From Aquificaceae bacterium (lineage in GTDB: Bacteria > Aquificota > Aquificia > Aquificales > Aquificaceae): a stretch of DNA of 13,668 bases. The translations under genes were made by a program, and so were the position numbers. The stretch is taken from NCBI GenBank assembly GCA_027049085.1, contig JALTVH010000188.1:1-13668 (forward strand), written 5' to 3'. This document shows, in pieces, positions 1-7,182 of this stretch. Positions within the stretch are counted from its first letter, which is position 1. Each line of letters starts with the position of its first letter. The notes under the pieces were generated by a model. The model did no database searches, was not told the DNA's origin, and was given only the letters and a program-made list of their open reading frames with translations.

Positions 1-2
1 GT

Positions 3-1271
3 GTTCTTGATATAGTGGGTAAGTTCTTTAAAGCAAAAAGTAAAATACGTCTGAGATACGCTGTTTACGGAACCCTCGTTGACGAAAAGGGCGAGCCTCT
101 GGATGAGGGTATCCTGATTTATTACAGGGCCCCCCACAGTTACACGGGCGAAGACATGGTTGAGATAACCCTCCACGGCAACCCGCTCATACTCAAGAGA
201 GCGGTTGAGATCTTCACCTCAGCCGGCGCAAGGCTTGCTGAGCCGGGTGAATTCACCAAGAGGGCATTCCTCAATGGAAAGATGGACCTCACACAGGCAG
301 AAGCGGTTGCCGAGCTCATCAGTGCAAAGACAGAACTTGCAAGGAGGGTTGCCTTCAGACAGTTAAGGGGTGAACTGAGCGGATATATCAAACCCTTGAG
401 GGAAAGCCTCCTTGAACTCTGTGCCTACCTTGAGGCAGACATTGAGTTTGCAGAGGAGGACATACCTACCCTCAGCAGGGATCAGGTTATAACAATGACC
501 CGAAGGGTCCTTGAAGGAATTGATAAGCTCCTTGAAAAGGCGCAGCTCGGAAGGGCTATAAGGGAAGGGATCAGGCTTGCTATAGTAGGAAGGCCCAATG
601 TGGGAAAGTCCTCACTCTTTAACGCCCTCCTTCGTCAGGATAGAGCGATCGTAACTGACATAGAGGGGACAACGAGGGATTACATAGAAGAAAGCGTTAA
701 CCTGCGGGGCATACCCATTAACCTAATTGATACTGCCGGGATCAGAGAAACAGAGGACAGGGTTGAAAGGATAGGCGTAGAGCGGTCTCTTGAGAGGATC
801 GAAGAAGCGGATGTAGTCCTCTTTGTGGTTGACGGATCTCAGGATCTTACAGAAGAAGACCGGAAGATTTACAGGATGCTTGAAAGGAGGGACGTTATAG
901 TAGTGGTCAATAAGATCGATCTCGGTGAAAAGGTTTCACTTGAATTTGATGGAAAACATTCTATAATAAAAGTTAGCGCCCTGAAGGGGCATGGAATCCA
1001 GAACCTTGAGGAAGAAATCCTTAAAAAAGCAGGTGCCTTAACAGGTGAGGGCTTAAATATATATGTTTCCATCAGACATGCACAGCTTCTCAGGAAAGCG
1101 AGGGGTGTACTTGAGAAGTTTATAGAAATGTATCAGAGAGAGGAAGTGAGTCCGGAGATCGCCATGCTTGATATAAGAGAAGCTGCAGACTACCTCGGGG
1201 AAATTATTGGGGAGGTCACTGCTGAAGACATACTTGGAAATATCTTTTCAAGATTCTGCATAGGAAAATAA
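3..1271 (+). CDS. mnmE: tRNA modification GTPase MnmE (5'-truncated)
   Basis: MnmE with MnmG makes the 5-(carboxymethyl)aminomethyl modification on wobble uridine 34 of certain tRNAs, using GTP and a folate one-carbon unit. The frame is open from base 3 (Val-Leu-Asp-Ile) before the first Met at base 15, so the gene runs in from outside the window. About 30-35 N-terminal residues of a ~450-residue protein are missing. The folate-binding N-domain is present (YTGEDMVEITLHGNP, EPGEFTKRAFLNGKMDL). The inserted G domain has GRPNVGKSS (588-614), GTTRD (666-680), DTAG (729-740) and NKID (909-920). The C-terminus ends FCIGK, the family's CxGK motif with the catalytic Cys. The stop is TAA, and rho follows after 13 bases, so the two are probably co-transcribed. 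mnmG is not in the window. Confidence 0.97.
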   Translation, partial: VLDIVGKFFKAKSKIRLRYAVYGTLVDEKGEPLDEGILIYYRAPHSYTGEDMVEITLHGNPLILKRAVEIFTSAGARLAEPGEFTKRAFLNGKMDLTQAEAVAELISAKTELARRVAFRQLRGELSGYIKPLRESLLELCAYLEADIEFAEEDIPTLSRDQVITMTRRVLEGIDKLLEKAQLGRAIREGIRLAIVGRPNVGKSSLFNALLRQDRAIVTDIEGTTRDYIEESVNLRGIPINLIDTAGIRETEDRVERIGVERSLERIEEADVVLFVVDGSQDLTEEDRKIYRMLERRDVIVVVNKIDLGEKVSLEFDGKHSIIKVSALKGHGIQNLEEEILKKAGALTGEGLNIYVSIRHAQLLRKARGVLEKFIEMYQREEVSPEIAMLDIREAADYLGEIIGEVTAEDILGNIFSRFCIGK

Positions 1272-1284
1272 ACAGGAGGCTGTG

Positions 1285-2571
1285 ATGCAAGAACTGGAGG
1301 AAAAAAGAGGCTACACACTTGAACAGCTTAAAAAGATGACACTTCAGGAACTTCAGAAACTGGGCAAAGACCTGGGTCTTCAGAGAACAACGGGACTCAA
1401 GAAAGAGGAGCTAATCGAAAGGATCCTTGCAACCCAGGCAAAGGATGACGGCCTTGTTTTTGTCAAGGGCGTCCTTGAGATACTCCCAGAAGGTTACGGC
1501 TTTATGAGGAGTTCCCAGAACAACTACATGCCGAGCTGGGACGACGTTTACGTTGCACCCTCCCAGATCAAGAAATTCGGTCTCAAGAACGGCGACACGA
1601 TAGTTGGCTTCGCAAGGCTCCCGAAGGAAGGGGAAAAGTACAAGGCTCTGATCAAGATGGAAGCGGTCAACGGTCTGACCGCAGATCCGGATGTCCTCAG
1701 AAACAGACCCGTTTTTGACAGGCTGACGCCTTTCCACCCAACAGAGAAGTTTAACCTTGAATTTCAGCCAAACGAACTCTCCACAAGGGTCATAAGCCTC
1801 ATATCACCCATTGGAAAAGGGCAGAGGGGAATGATAGTAGCGCCTCCGAAGGCTGGAAAGACAGTTCTCCTTCAGAAGATCTCAAGGGCTCTGATAGAAA
1901 ACCATCCTGAGGTTCACCTGATCATCCTCCTCATTGACGAGAGGCCTGAAGAGGTTACAGAGATGAGGAGGATAGTGGGCGACGGTGCGGAGGTGGTTGC
2001 CTCCACCTTTGATGAACCACCAGAGAGGCACATGCAGGTCGCAGAACTCGTTATTGAAAAGGCAAAACGGCTCGTTGAGCTAAAGAACGACGTAGTAATT
2101 CTCCTTGATTCAATGACAAGGTTTGCAAGGGCTTCCAACGCGGTCACACCACCCACAGGAAGGGTCCTTTCCGGCGGAATAGAGGCAACTGCCCTCCAGA
2201 GGCCCAAAAAGTTCTTTGGTGCGGCAAGGAATATAGAGGAGGGCGGTTCTCTGACGATAATAGCAACAGCTCTTATTGAAACGGGATCAAGGATGGACGA
2301 CGTTATCTACGAGGAGTTCAAGGGAACGGGCAATATGGAGATCCACCTTGACAGGAGACTGATGGAAAGAAGAGTCTTTCCCGCAATCAATATAGAGAAA
2401 TCGGGAACAAGGAAGGAAGAGCTCCTTGTTGAGGACTGGGAGCTTCAGAGGATGTGGGTCCTAAGGAAGTTCCTTGCTACTATGGACCCCGTTGAGGCAA
2501 TGGAGTTCTTGCTTGACAAGCTCAAGAGGTTTAAGACAAACAGAGAGTTCCTCAAAGCCATGAACGCATAG
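1285..2571 (+). CDS. rho: Transcription termination factor Rho
   Basis: Rho is the hexameric RNA-dependent ATPase that terminates untranslated and antisense transcripts. At 428 residues it is of usual length. In order it has an N-terminal helical domain (LKKMTLQELQKLGKDLGL), a cold-shock-like primary RNA-binding domain with EGYGFMRS and VYVAPSQIKKFGL, Walker A APPKAGKT (residues 186-193), Walker B VVILLDSMTRF (Asp275) and the R-loop region GGSLTIIATALIETGSRMD. GTG at 1282 and ATG at 1285 are in frame. AGGAGG at 1274-1279 is only 2 bases from the GTG but 5 from the ATG, so I chose ATG. There is no long untranslated leader, so the leader-type autoregulation known for some rho genes is not evident. 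It lies between mnmE and rpmE; rho-rpmE-prfA order is also known in other phyla. Confidence 0.98.
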   Translation: MQELEEKRGYTLEQLKKMTLQELQKLGKDLGLQRTTGLKKEELIERILATQAKDDGLVFVKGVLEILPEGYGFMRSSQNNYMPSWDDVYVAPSQIKKFGLKNGDTIVGFARLPKEGEKYKALIKMEAVNGLTADPDVLRNRPVFDRLTPFHPTEKFNLEFQPNELSTRVISLISPIGKGQRGMIVAPPKAGKTVLLQKISRALIENHPEVHLIILLIDERPEEVTEMRRIVGDGAEVVASTFDEPPERHMQVAELVIEKAKRLVELKNDVVILLDSMTRFARASNAVTPPTGRVLSGGIEATALQRPKKFFGAARNIEEGGSLTIIATALIETGSRMDDVIYEEFKGTGNMEIHLDRRLMERRVFPAINIEKSGTRKEELLVEDWELQRMWVLRKFLATMDPVEAMEFLLDKLKRFKTNREFLKAMNA

Positions 2572-2600
2572 TATAATTTTCTTTTGTCTTTCGGAGGAGG
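2572..2600 (+). promoter_or_regulatory. Candidate rpmE promoter -10 box and Shine-Dalgarno
   Basis: TATAAT (2572-2577) abuts the rho stop codon TAG (2569-2571). It is followed by a T-rich stretch and the strong Shine-Dalgarno GGAGGAGG (2593-2600), two bases before the rpmE ATG. The implied 5' leader is about 15-20 bases. No good -35 hexamer is visible at 16-18 bases upstream. It could let rpmE-prfA be transcribed independently of rho. Confidence 0.5.
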
Positions 2601-2602
2601 TT

Positions 2603-2803
2603 ATGAAGAAGGATATCCACCCGGAGCTTAAAGAAACGACCTTTGTGTGCGGATGTGGTAACACCTTTAATTTGCTCTCAACAAAGGGCGGGACCGTGCA
2701 CATTGAAGTCTGCAGTCAGTGTCATCCCTTCTACGCCGGGAAGCTCAGGATCAAACCCCTTTACTATCAGCTTACCGCTCCCGGTGAAAAGAAGGAAGGT
2801 TAA
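2603..2803 (+). CDS. rpmE: 50S ribosomal protein L31, zinc-binding (type A)
   Basis: This 66-residue large-subunit protein bridges the subunits near 5S rRNA and the 30S head. It carries the complete four-Cys zinc set of the C+ form of L31: Cys16 and Cys18 in FVCGCGNTF, and Cys37 and Cys40 in VCSQCHPFY. That Cys set makes it the zinc-dependent paralogue rather than the zinc-free substitute. The N-terminus MKKDIHPEL is typical of the family. The ATG follows GGAGGAGG closely. The TAA stop overlaps the prfA start by one base (TAATG), which implies translational coupling to the release factor. In other bacteria L31 sits in the same rho-rpmE-prfA order. Confidence 0.97.
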   Translation: MKKDIHPELKETTFVCGCGNTFNLLSTKGGTVHIEVCSQCHPFYAGKLRIKPLYYQLTAPGEKKEG

Positions 2804-3885
2804 TGCTCAGAAAGGAGCTGATAGAAAGGTTAGAGAGGATCTCTGAAAGATACAGAAAGATAGAAGAGGATCTTTCCAGACCAGAAACCATCAAGGACAT
2901 TAAAAAATTTAAGGAACTCTCAAGGGAACACAAAGAGCTAAGCGAGATCTGGGAAACTTACAACGAGTACAAAAAAGCCATTCAGGACTTCAGGGAGACC
3001 AAAAAGATGATACGGAGTCCCGATCCGGAACTCAGAAGCCTTGCAGAGGAGGAGGCACAGAGGCTCAGGCAAAAAATTGAGGACCTTGAGGGACAGCTCA
3101 GGGTTCTTCTGATTCCCAAAGATCCCAATGACTCCAAGAACGTTATCCTTGAAATAAGAGCCGGGACGGGAGGTGAAGAGGCAGCCCTCTTTGCGGGAGA
3201 TCTGATGAGAATGTATCAGAAGTACGCCGAGGAAAAGGGCTGGAAGGTGAGTGTTTTGAGCTCAAACAGAACGGGTCTTGGCGGTATAAAGGAGGCGGTT
3301 CTGCTTATAGAGGGCGACGGTGCCTACTCAAGGCTTAAGTACGAAAGCGGTGTCCACAGGGTTCAGAGGATCCCCGTAACTGAGTCGGGGGGACGTATCC
3401 ACACCTCAACCGCAACGGTTGCTGTCCTGCCTGAGGCTGGCGAGGAAGAGGTGGAAATAAACCCGCAGGAAATAAAGGTTGAGACATTCAGAGCATCAGG
3501 AGCGGGCGGACAGTATGTAAATACCACAGAAACAGCAGTTAGAATAACTCATCTGCCAACGGGAATAGTGGTTTCCTGCCAGGATGAGAGATCCCAGTTC
3601 CAGAACAAACAGAAGGCTCTCAAGATACTGAGGGCAAAGCTCAAAGACCACTACGAGAGGAAAAAGAGAGAAGAAATAGCAAGGGAGAGGAAGGAACAGG
3701 TCGGAACCGGTGAAAGGAGCGAGAAAATAAGAACCTACAACTTTCCCCAGAACAGGGTAACAGACCACAGGATAAATCTGACCCTCTACAGGCTCCCAGA
3801 CATCCTTGACGGAAAGCTTGATGAGATCATTGAGGCACTGAGAGCAAAGGATATTGAGGAAAAGCTCAAACTCGTTGAAGCCTGA
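2803..3885 (+). CDS. prfA: Peptide chain release factor 1
   Basis: RF1 recognises UAA and UAG in the ribosomal A site and triggers hydrolysis of peptidyl-tRNA. The 360-residue protein has usual length: a charged coiled-coil N-terminal domain, the codon-reading motif PVT (residues 191-193, the RF1-type PxT rather than the SPF of RF2), and the catalytic GGQ (235-237) within ASGAGGQYVNTTETAVRI. The start ATG overlaps the rpmE stop, so it is probably coupled. prmC (hemK), which methylates the GGQ glutamine and often follows prfA, is absent here: prfA ends head-on against minE with no intervening base. All three stop codons are used in the window, so both RF1 and RF2 are expected in this genome. 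Confidence 0.98.
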   Translation: MLRKELIERLERISERYRKIEEDLSRPETIKDIKKFKELSREHKELSEIWETYNEYKKAIQDFRETKKMIRSPDPELRSLAEEEAQRLRQKIEDLEGQLRVLLIPKDPNDSKNVILEIRAGTGGEEAALFAGDLMRMYQKYAEEKGWKVSVLSSNRTGLGGIKEAVLLIEGDGAYSRLKYESGVHRVQRIPVTESGGRIHTSTATVAVLPEAGEEEVEINPQEIKVETFRASGAGGQYVNTTETAVRITHLPTGIVVSCQDERSQFQNKQKALKILRAKLKDHYERKKREEIARERKEQVGTGERSEKIRTYNFPQNRVTDHRINLTLYRLPDILDGKLDEIIEALRAKDIEEKLKLVEA

Positions 3886-4125
3886 TCATTTGAGGGGGAT
3901 ACTGATCCAGAGCTCTTCCCTCTCCTCTTCGTTTTTCTTGAGGGCAACGTCAATTCCTGAGGCATCAAACTGGGGATACTTGGAAAAGAGGGAAATTAAG
4001 TCCTCTTTGAGCTGGTCAACAACGTTGGGTGGAAGCCCCTGCCTTTCGTAGCTCAGAACGAGCATCAGCCTCTGCTTTGCTATATCCCTGCTTTTTCTTT
4101 TAAAAAGGGATCCGAGTCCGAACAA
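3886..4125 (-). CDS. minE: Cell division topological specificity factor MinE
   Basis: MinE stimulates the MinD ATPase and displaces MinC, producing the oscillation that restricts FtsZ rings to midcell. The 79-residue product is close to the usual ~85-90. An N-terminal membrane-touching segment (FGLGSLFKRK) is followed by the MinD-contact helix/strand (RDIAKQRLMLVLSYERQ) and a C-terminal topological-specificity domain ending WISIPLK. The start is TTG (4125-4123), supported by GGAGGA at 4136-4131 with a 5-base gap; that Shine-Dalgarno lies in the last minD codons, before its TAG stop. No in-frame ATG sits in a family-like position. It is the third and last gene of minCDE, and its stop abuts the prfA stop. 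Confidence 0.95.
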   Translation of the reverse strand: MFGLGSLFKRKSRDIAKQRLMLVLSYERQGLPPNVVDQLKEDLISLFSKYPQFDASGIDVALKKNEEEREELWISIPLK

Positions 4126-4127
4126 GC

Positions 4128-4916
4128 CTATCCTCCAAAGAGTCTGCTGAGGAAGCCTTCCTTTTCGCCGTAGCGCTCTATGGGAACATCCTCTCCAAGG
4201 GTCCTCCTTGCCACATCCATGATCGCTTTGGAAGCATTGAACTTGTCCTCAAGAACGATCGGCTCTCCCCTGTTGGTGAAGTCAACGAGCTTTTCTTCTT
4301 CCGGAACCACACCCATCAGAGGTGCCTTAAGTATCTCCACCACGTCTTCTACGGAGAGCATCTCGCCCTTTTTGACCATCTTCCACCTTATCCTGTTGAT
4401 TATCACACCGTAGGAATCTTTATCCATACTTTCAAGGAGACCGATTACCCTGTCTGCGTCCCTGACCGATGAAACTTCGGGATTGACTACTATGTAGGCT
4501 CTGTCAGAAGGAGAAACCGCTATGCGAAAACCCTGCTCTATCCCGGCAGGGGAATCAATTATGATGAAGTCAAACTCCCCTTTGGACTTGAGGTCCTTTA
4601 CAAGCTCAAGCCACTTTTCCGTGTTGACCGCATCTTTGTTCTTGGTCTGGTTTGCGGGAAGCAGGTAGAGGCTTAGTCCTCTTTTGTCTTTGACAAAGGC
4701 TTTATGGGCTGGCACCCTTCCCTCAAGGACGTCAAGGATGTCATAGACTATGCGATTCTCCAGCCCCAGGATCATATCAAGGTTTCTCAGACCTATATCA
4801 GCATCTATCAGAAGTACCTTTTTCCCGAGCTTTGCAAGGGCTACGCCGAGGTTGGCTGTGATCGTTGTCTTTCCCACTCCCCCCTTTCCCGATGTTATTA
4901 CCACAACCTCTGTCAT
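4128..4916 (-). CDS. minD: Septum site-determining ATPase MinD
   Basis: MinD is a deviant-Walker ATPase that dimerises on the inner membrane with ATP, recruits MinC, and is released by MinE. The 262-residue form has the signature P-loop SGKGGVGKTT (Lys11 and Lys16), a switch region LLIDADIGLRNLDMILG, the Walker B-like FDFIIIDSPAGIEQG, and a C-terminal amphipathic membrane-targeting helix ending GFLSRLFGG. The open frame extends to a GTG at 4925. However, the Shine-Dalgarno GAGGTGG (4929-4923) overlaps that GTG and lies a good distance from the ATG at 4916, so ATG is chosen. The Shine-Dalgarno also covers part of the minC TGA stop, so minC and minD are probably translationally coupled. Confidence 0.97.
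   Translation of the reverse strand: MTEVVVITSGKGGVGKTTITANLGVALAKLGKKVLLIDADIGLRNLDMILGLENRIVYDILDVLEGRVPAHKAFVKDKRGLSLYLLPANQTKNKDAVNTEKWLELVKDLKSKGEFDFIIIDSPAGIEQGFRIAVSPSDRAYIVVNPEVSSVRDADRVIGLLESMDKDSYGVIINRIRWKMVKKGEMLSVEDVVEILKAPLMGVVPEEEKLVDFTNRGEPIVLEDKFNASKAIMDVARRTLGEDVPIERYGEKEGFLSRLFGG
4131..4136 (-). promoter_or_regulatory. Shine-Dalgarno that fixes the minE TTG start
   Basis: GGAGGA reads on the minus strand, 5 bases before the TTG of minE and just before the minD TAG stop, within the last minD codons. It is the main reason to accept TTG as the start codon. Confidence 0.7.
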
Positions 4917-4926
4917 CAAAGCCACC

Positions 4927-5508
4927 TCAAACCTTTTCTAAAACTATCATACCATCCTCAACCTTTGCAACCTCCGGATAGCCCGGAGAACGCCTTTCGC
5001 TCTCCTCACTGATAGCGATCTTTTTACCTATCCTTATCTGCTGGGGCTCCATCCTCTGGGCAACTACCACCGCCGACTCATCCCCCAGGGCTCCGGCGAT
5101 GGCGACACCTCGTAGAGTGCCCATCACTATGATGTTTCCGACAGCTACCACTTCCGCATCTCTGTTCACGTCTCCCAGGATCAGGACGTCCCCTCCGTGC
5201 TCAATTTTCTGACCGGATCTGAGATGCCGGTCAACTATCAGGAGTCTCTCTACCTCTGATTTTTTGTGCCTCCTGTCATCCGCACTGACCTTTCTTATGT
5301 TCTCAAGCTCCCTCTCTGAAAGAGCCCTTTCTATTTCCTTAATCCAGGTTTTGGGAACCTTTTCAGGATTCTCTATGATGAAGTAGCTACCCTGAAAGAG
5401 CTTTCCCCTGAACTTCTTCCGGAGGTCTTCCCTGAGATCCTTGAGAGAGGTCTTTTCCTTTATTCTGATAGAGATAACAGGAAGGGTAACGCCTCTTATC
5501 TCCAGCAC
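4927..5508 (-). CDS. minC: Septum site-determining protein MinC
   Basis: MinC blocks FtsZ polymer bundling at the poles when bound to membrane-attached MinD. The 193-residue protein has an N-terminal FtsZ-inhibitory domain starting at the first residues (LEIRGVTLPVISIRI), a charged linker, and the C-terminal beta-helix dimer domain with RSGQ, GGDVLILGDVN, AVGNIIVMGTLRGVA and QIRIGKKIAI. The start is GTG. The only in-frame upstream codons before a stop are five (Tyr-Asn-Ile-Ser-Glu), with no ATG/GTG/TTG among them. There is no Shine-Dalgarno, but TATAAT ends 9 bases before the GTG, so a leaderless mRNA is likely. The gene is in the same frame as the upstream CDF gene, separated by its TGA plus five codons. 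Confidence 0.95.
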   Translation of the reverse strand: MLEIRGVTLPVISIRIKEKTSLKDLREDLRKKFRGKLFQGSYFIIENPEKVPKTWIKEIERALSERELENIRKVSADDRRHKKSEVERLLIVDRHLRSGQKIEHGGDVLILGDVNRDAEVVAVGNIIVMGTLRGVAIAGALGDESAVVVAQRMEPQQIRIGKKIAISEESERRSPGYPEVAKVEDGMIVLEKV

Positions 5509-5517
5509 TTCAGAGAT

Positions 5518-5523
5518 ATTATA
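5518..5523 (-). promoter_or_regulatory. Candidate minCDE promoter -10 box
   Basis: TATAAT on the minus strand directly follows the TGA stop (5526-5524) of the CDF gene and ends 9 bases before the minC GTG. With the usual 6-8 base distance from -10 to +1, transcription would begin at or within about two bases of the GTG. The -35 region is unconvincing, so the call rests on the perfect -10 box and its placement. It would give minCDE a promoter separate from the upstream genes. Confidence 0.5.
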
Positions 5524-6432
5524 TCAGTGAGTATGGCTGTGTCCTTTAAGGGTGCTCTGGCTCATCAGTGGACATGAAGGGGGACAGGAGTGACCTTCCC
5601 TCTCAAGCTGTATGGTAGTGTGCTCTATACCGTGTTTCTTTACAGCCTCCTCAATGTCTTTGAGGATCGTATTACAGGCGGTGAGGTCTTCCACCACTAC
5701 GTGGGCAGTCAGGACAACGTTCCCGGGCGTTATAGACCACACATGCAGGTCATGAACATCAAGAACACCTGGAACCTTCCTTATGTCACCTTCAAGCTCT
5801 TCAGCAGAGATCTCTGAAGGTGCAAGCTCAAGGAGAATCGCAACGGAAGTTTTTATTACCGAGTAGGCGCTTGGAAGAATCAGTAGACAGACCGCAAGGC
5901 TCAGAATAGGGTCTGCAATGTACAGGTGCCAGAAGGTTATGGCAAGACCTGCCATGATAGCTGACACCGACCCGAGGGTATCAGTAACAACGTGGAGGAA
6001 TGCAGCCCTGACATTGATGTTTTCCGCAGAGCTCCTGTAGAGCATGTATCCAACAATGAGGTTTATGATCAGGCCTATCGTTGCAATTATCAGCATCTGG
6101 GGACCGAGGACCTCTTCGGGCGTAATGAACCTCTGAACCGCCTCGTAACCGATGTAGCCGATCAGGGCAATTAGAAACACACCGTTGGCAAGTGCCGCAA
6201 GAACCTCAAGGCGGTAAAGACCGTAGGTCATGTTCTTGCCCTTTGTTTTAACGACGAGGTACTGAGCTATCAGGGCGATTAGAAGGGATACGCTGTCGGT
6301 GAGCATGTGGCCTGCGTCGGATAGAAGGGCGAGGCTGTTGGTTAAAAAACCGCCGACCAGCTCAACAAAGGCAAAGGAAAAGATCAGGATAAAGCCAACA
6401 GTTAAGACCCTTATGCTGTCGCGCCGGTCCAT
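5524..6432 (-). CDS. Cation diffusion facilitator, CzcD/ZitB-like metal/proton antiporter
   Basis: CDF transporters export Zn(II), Co(II), Cd(II) or similar ions across the inner membrane in exchange for protons. The 302-residue protein has six hydrophobic segments in its first ~210 residues and a C-terminal cytoplasmic ferredoxin-like domain (from ~residue 215, with VPGVLDVHDLHVWSI). Transport-site residues are visible: SDAGHMLTD in TM2 (Asp39, His42, Asp46) and HVVTD in TM5 (His147, Asp151); the HxxxD pairs favour zinc-type substrates. YGLYRLEVLAALANG is typical of the CzcD group. An unusual tail carries HSCPPSCPL and ends GHSHTH, a likely extra metal ligand set. The ATG is 3 bases after the mlaE stop; GAAGG lies immediately next to the ATG, which is a poor spacing. 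The exact metal cannot be assigned. Confidence 0.92.
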   Translation of the reverse strand: MDRRDSIRVLTVGFILIFSFAFVELVGGFLTNSLALLSDAGHMLTDSVSLLIALIAQYLVVKTKGKNMTYGLYRLEVLAALANGVFLIALIGYIGYEAVQRFITPEEVLGPQMLIIATIGLIINLIVGYMLYRSSAENINVRAAFLHVVTDTLGSVSAIMAGLAITFWHLYIADPILSLAVCLLILPSAYSVIKTSVAILLELAPSEISAEELEGDIRKVPGVLDVHDLHVWSITPGNVVLTAHVVVEDLTACNTILKDIEEAVKKHGIEHTTIQLEREGHSCPPSCPLMSQSTLKGHSHTH

Positions 6433-6435
6433 CCT

Positions 6436-7182
6436 TCAGAATATAATAGCGGTAAGGAAGTAATCGGTAATCAGGATCAGCATGGAGGATGTCACAACTG
6501 AATTTGTTGTTGCTCTTCCCACACCCTCGGTGCCACCGCTTGTGTAGTAGCCAAAGTAACAGCTTACCGTTGCAATGATAAAGCCAAAGACAAAGGCCTT
6601 GTACAGTCCGCCCACAATGTCGTAAAATTCGGTCAGGTCAACCATCTTCTGCCAGTAGAGGTACTCATTAACTTTAAAGAGCTTTGTTGCAACGAGCCAT
6701 CCCCCGAAGATCCCCGCAACGTTGGAGAGGATCGTCAGGAAGGGAACTCCAACGGTGGTTGAAAATAGCCTGGGCGTCACAAGGTACCTTACTGGATTGA
6801 CTGCCATCACTTCAAGGGCATCTATCTGCTGGGTGATCCTCATGGTGCCGATACTTGCGGTCATTGCTGATCCCACCCGTGCTACAACCATCAAGGATGT
6901 GAGAACGGGACCAAGCTCTCTGCCCATTGATAGGGCTACCACAGCGCCGATCAGGTACTCGGCATTGAAGCGGTGGAAGGTGCCGTAAGTCTGGAGGGCT
7001 ATCACTCCACCGGTGAAGGTAGAGGTTACAAGGACCACGAGGGAGGTCTCAGCGGCTATGTAGGTGAACTGGTCTGCAAAGTGCCTTGCCTTGGGCGGGT
7101 TCCTGAAGAAGTAGTAAACCGCCTGAAGGGCAAGAAGAGTAGCCTTTCCCACCTCTTCAGATAACTTGAAGAACCAGTTCAT
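6436..7182 (-). CDS. mlaE: MlaE/YrbE-family ABC transporter permease
   Basis: MlaE-family permeases pair with the MlaF ATPase and MCE-domain proteins (MlaD) to move phospholipids between inner and outer membranes. The 248-residue protein has the family length, an N-terminal interface helix, about five hydrophobic segments, and conserved runs such as FTGGVIALQTYGTF, GRELGPVLTSLMVVARVGSA, MRITQQIDALEVMAVNP and the C-terminal TEGVGRATTNSVV. The ATG overlaps the aroC TGA by one base (TGATG), with GGGGAG upstream. No mlaF, mlaD or MCE gene is in the window, so partners must be encoded elsewhere. Two acidic residues I expect in the signature are replaced (TASIG for AAELG, TQQ for TEQ). Orthology to E. 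coli MlaE itself is not proven. Confidence 0.92.
   Translation of the reverse strand: MNWFFKLSEEVGKATLLALQAVYYFFRNPPKARHFADQFTYIAAETSLVVLVTSTFTGGVIALQTYGTFHRFNAEYLIGAVVALSMGRELGPVLTSLMVVARVGSAMTASIGTMRITQQIDALEVMAVNPVRYLVTPRLFSTTVGVPFLTILSNVAGIFGGWLVATKLFKVNEYLYWQKMVDLTEFYDIVGGLYKAFVFGFIIATVSCYFGYYTSGGTEGVGRATTNSVVTSSMLILITDYFLTAIIF

Noticed and set aside
140..391. 83-residue minus-strand open frame inside mnmE
   Set aside because: It lies wholly opposite strongly conserved mnmE codons, has no ribosome site, and its composition is that of antisense of Glu/Lys/Arg-rich coding.
1411..1737. 108-residue minus-strand open frame inside rho
   Set aside because: Antisense to the Rho RNA-binding domain. 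It resembles no family and the rho frame is unambiguous.
3884..3907. GATCA...TGATC pairing after prfA as an intrinsic terminator
   Set aside because: Only 5 bp around a 14-base loop, with no following T run. Too weak, especially in a thermophile.
4090..4110. AT-rich inverted repeat CTTTT-AAAAG as terminator
   Set aside because: It lies inside minE coding sequence (Phe-Lys-Arg-Lys codons), has no GC stem and no loop.
4917..4925. GTG start for minD at 4925
   Set aside because: The Shine-Dalgarno GAGGTGG overlaps that GTG. The ATG at 4916 has correct spacing and the family N-terminus.
4704..5012. 102-residue plus-strand open frame across minD/minC
   Set aside because: It runs opposite two well-supported genes and reads as antisense composition rich in Pro, Ser and His.
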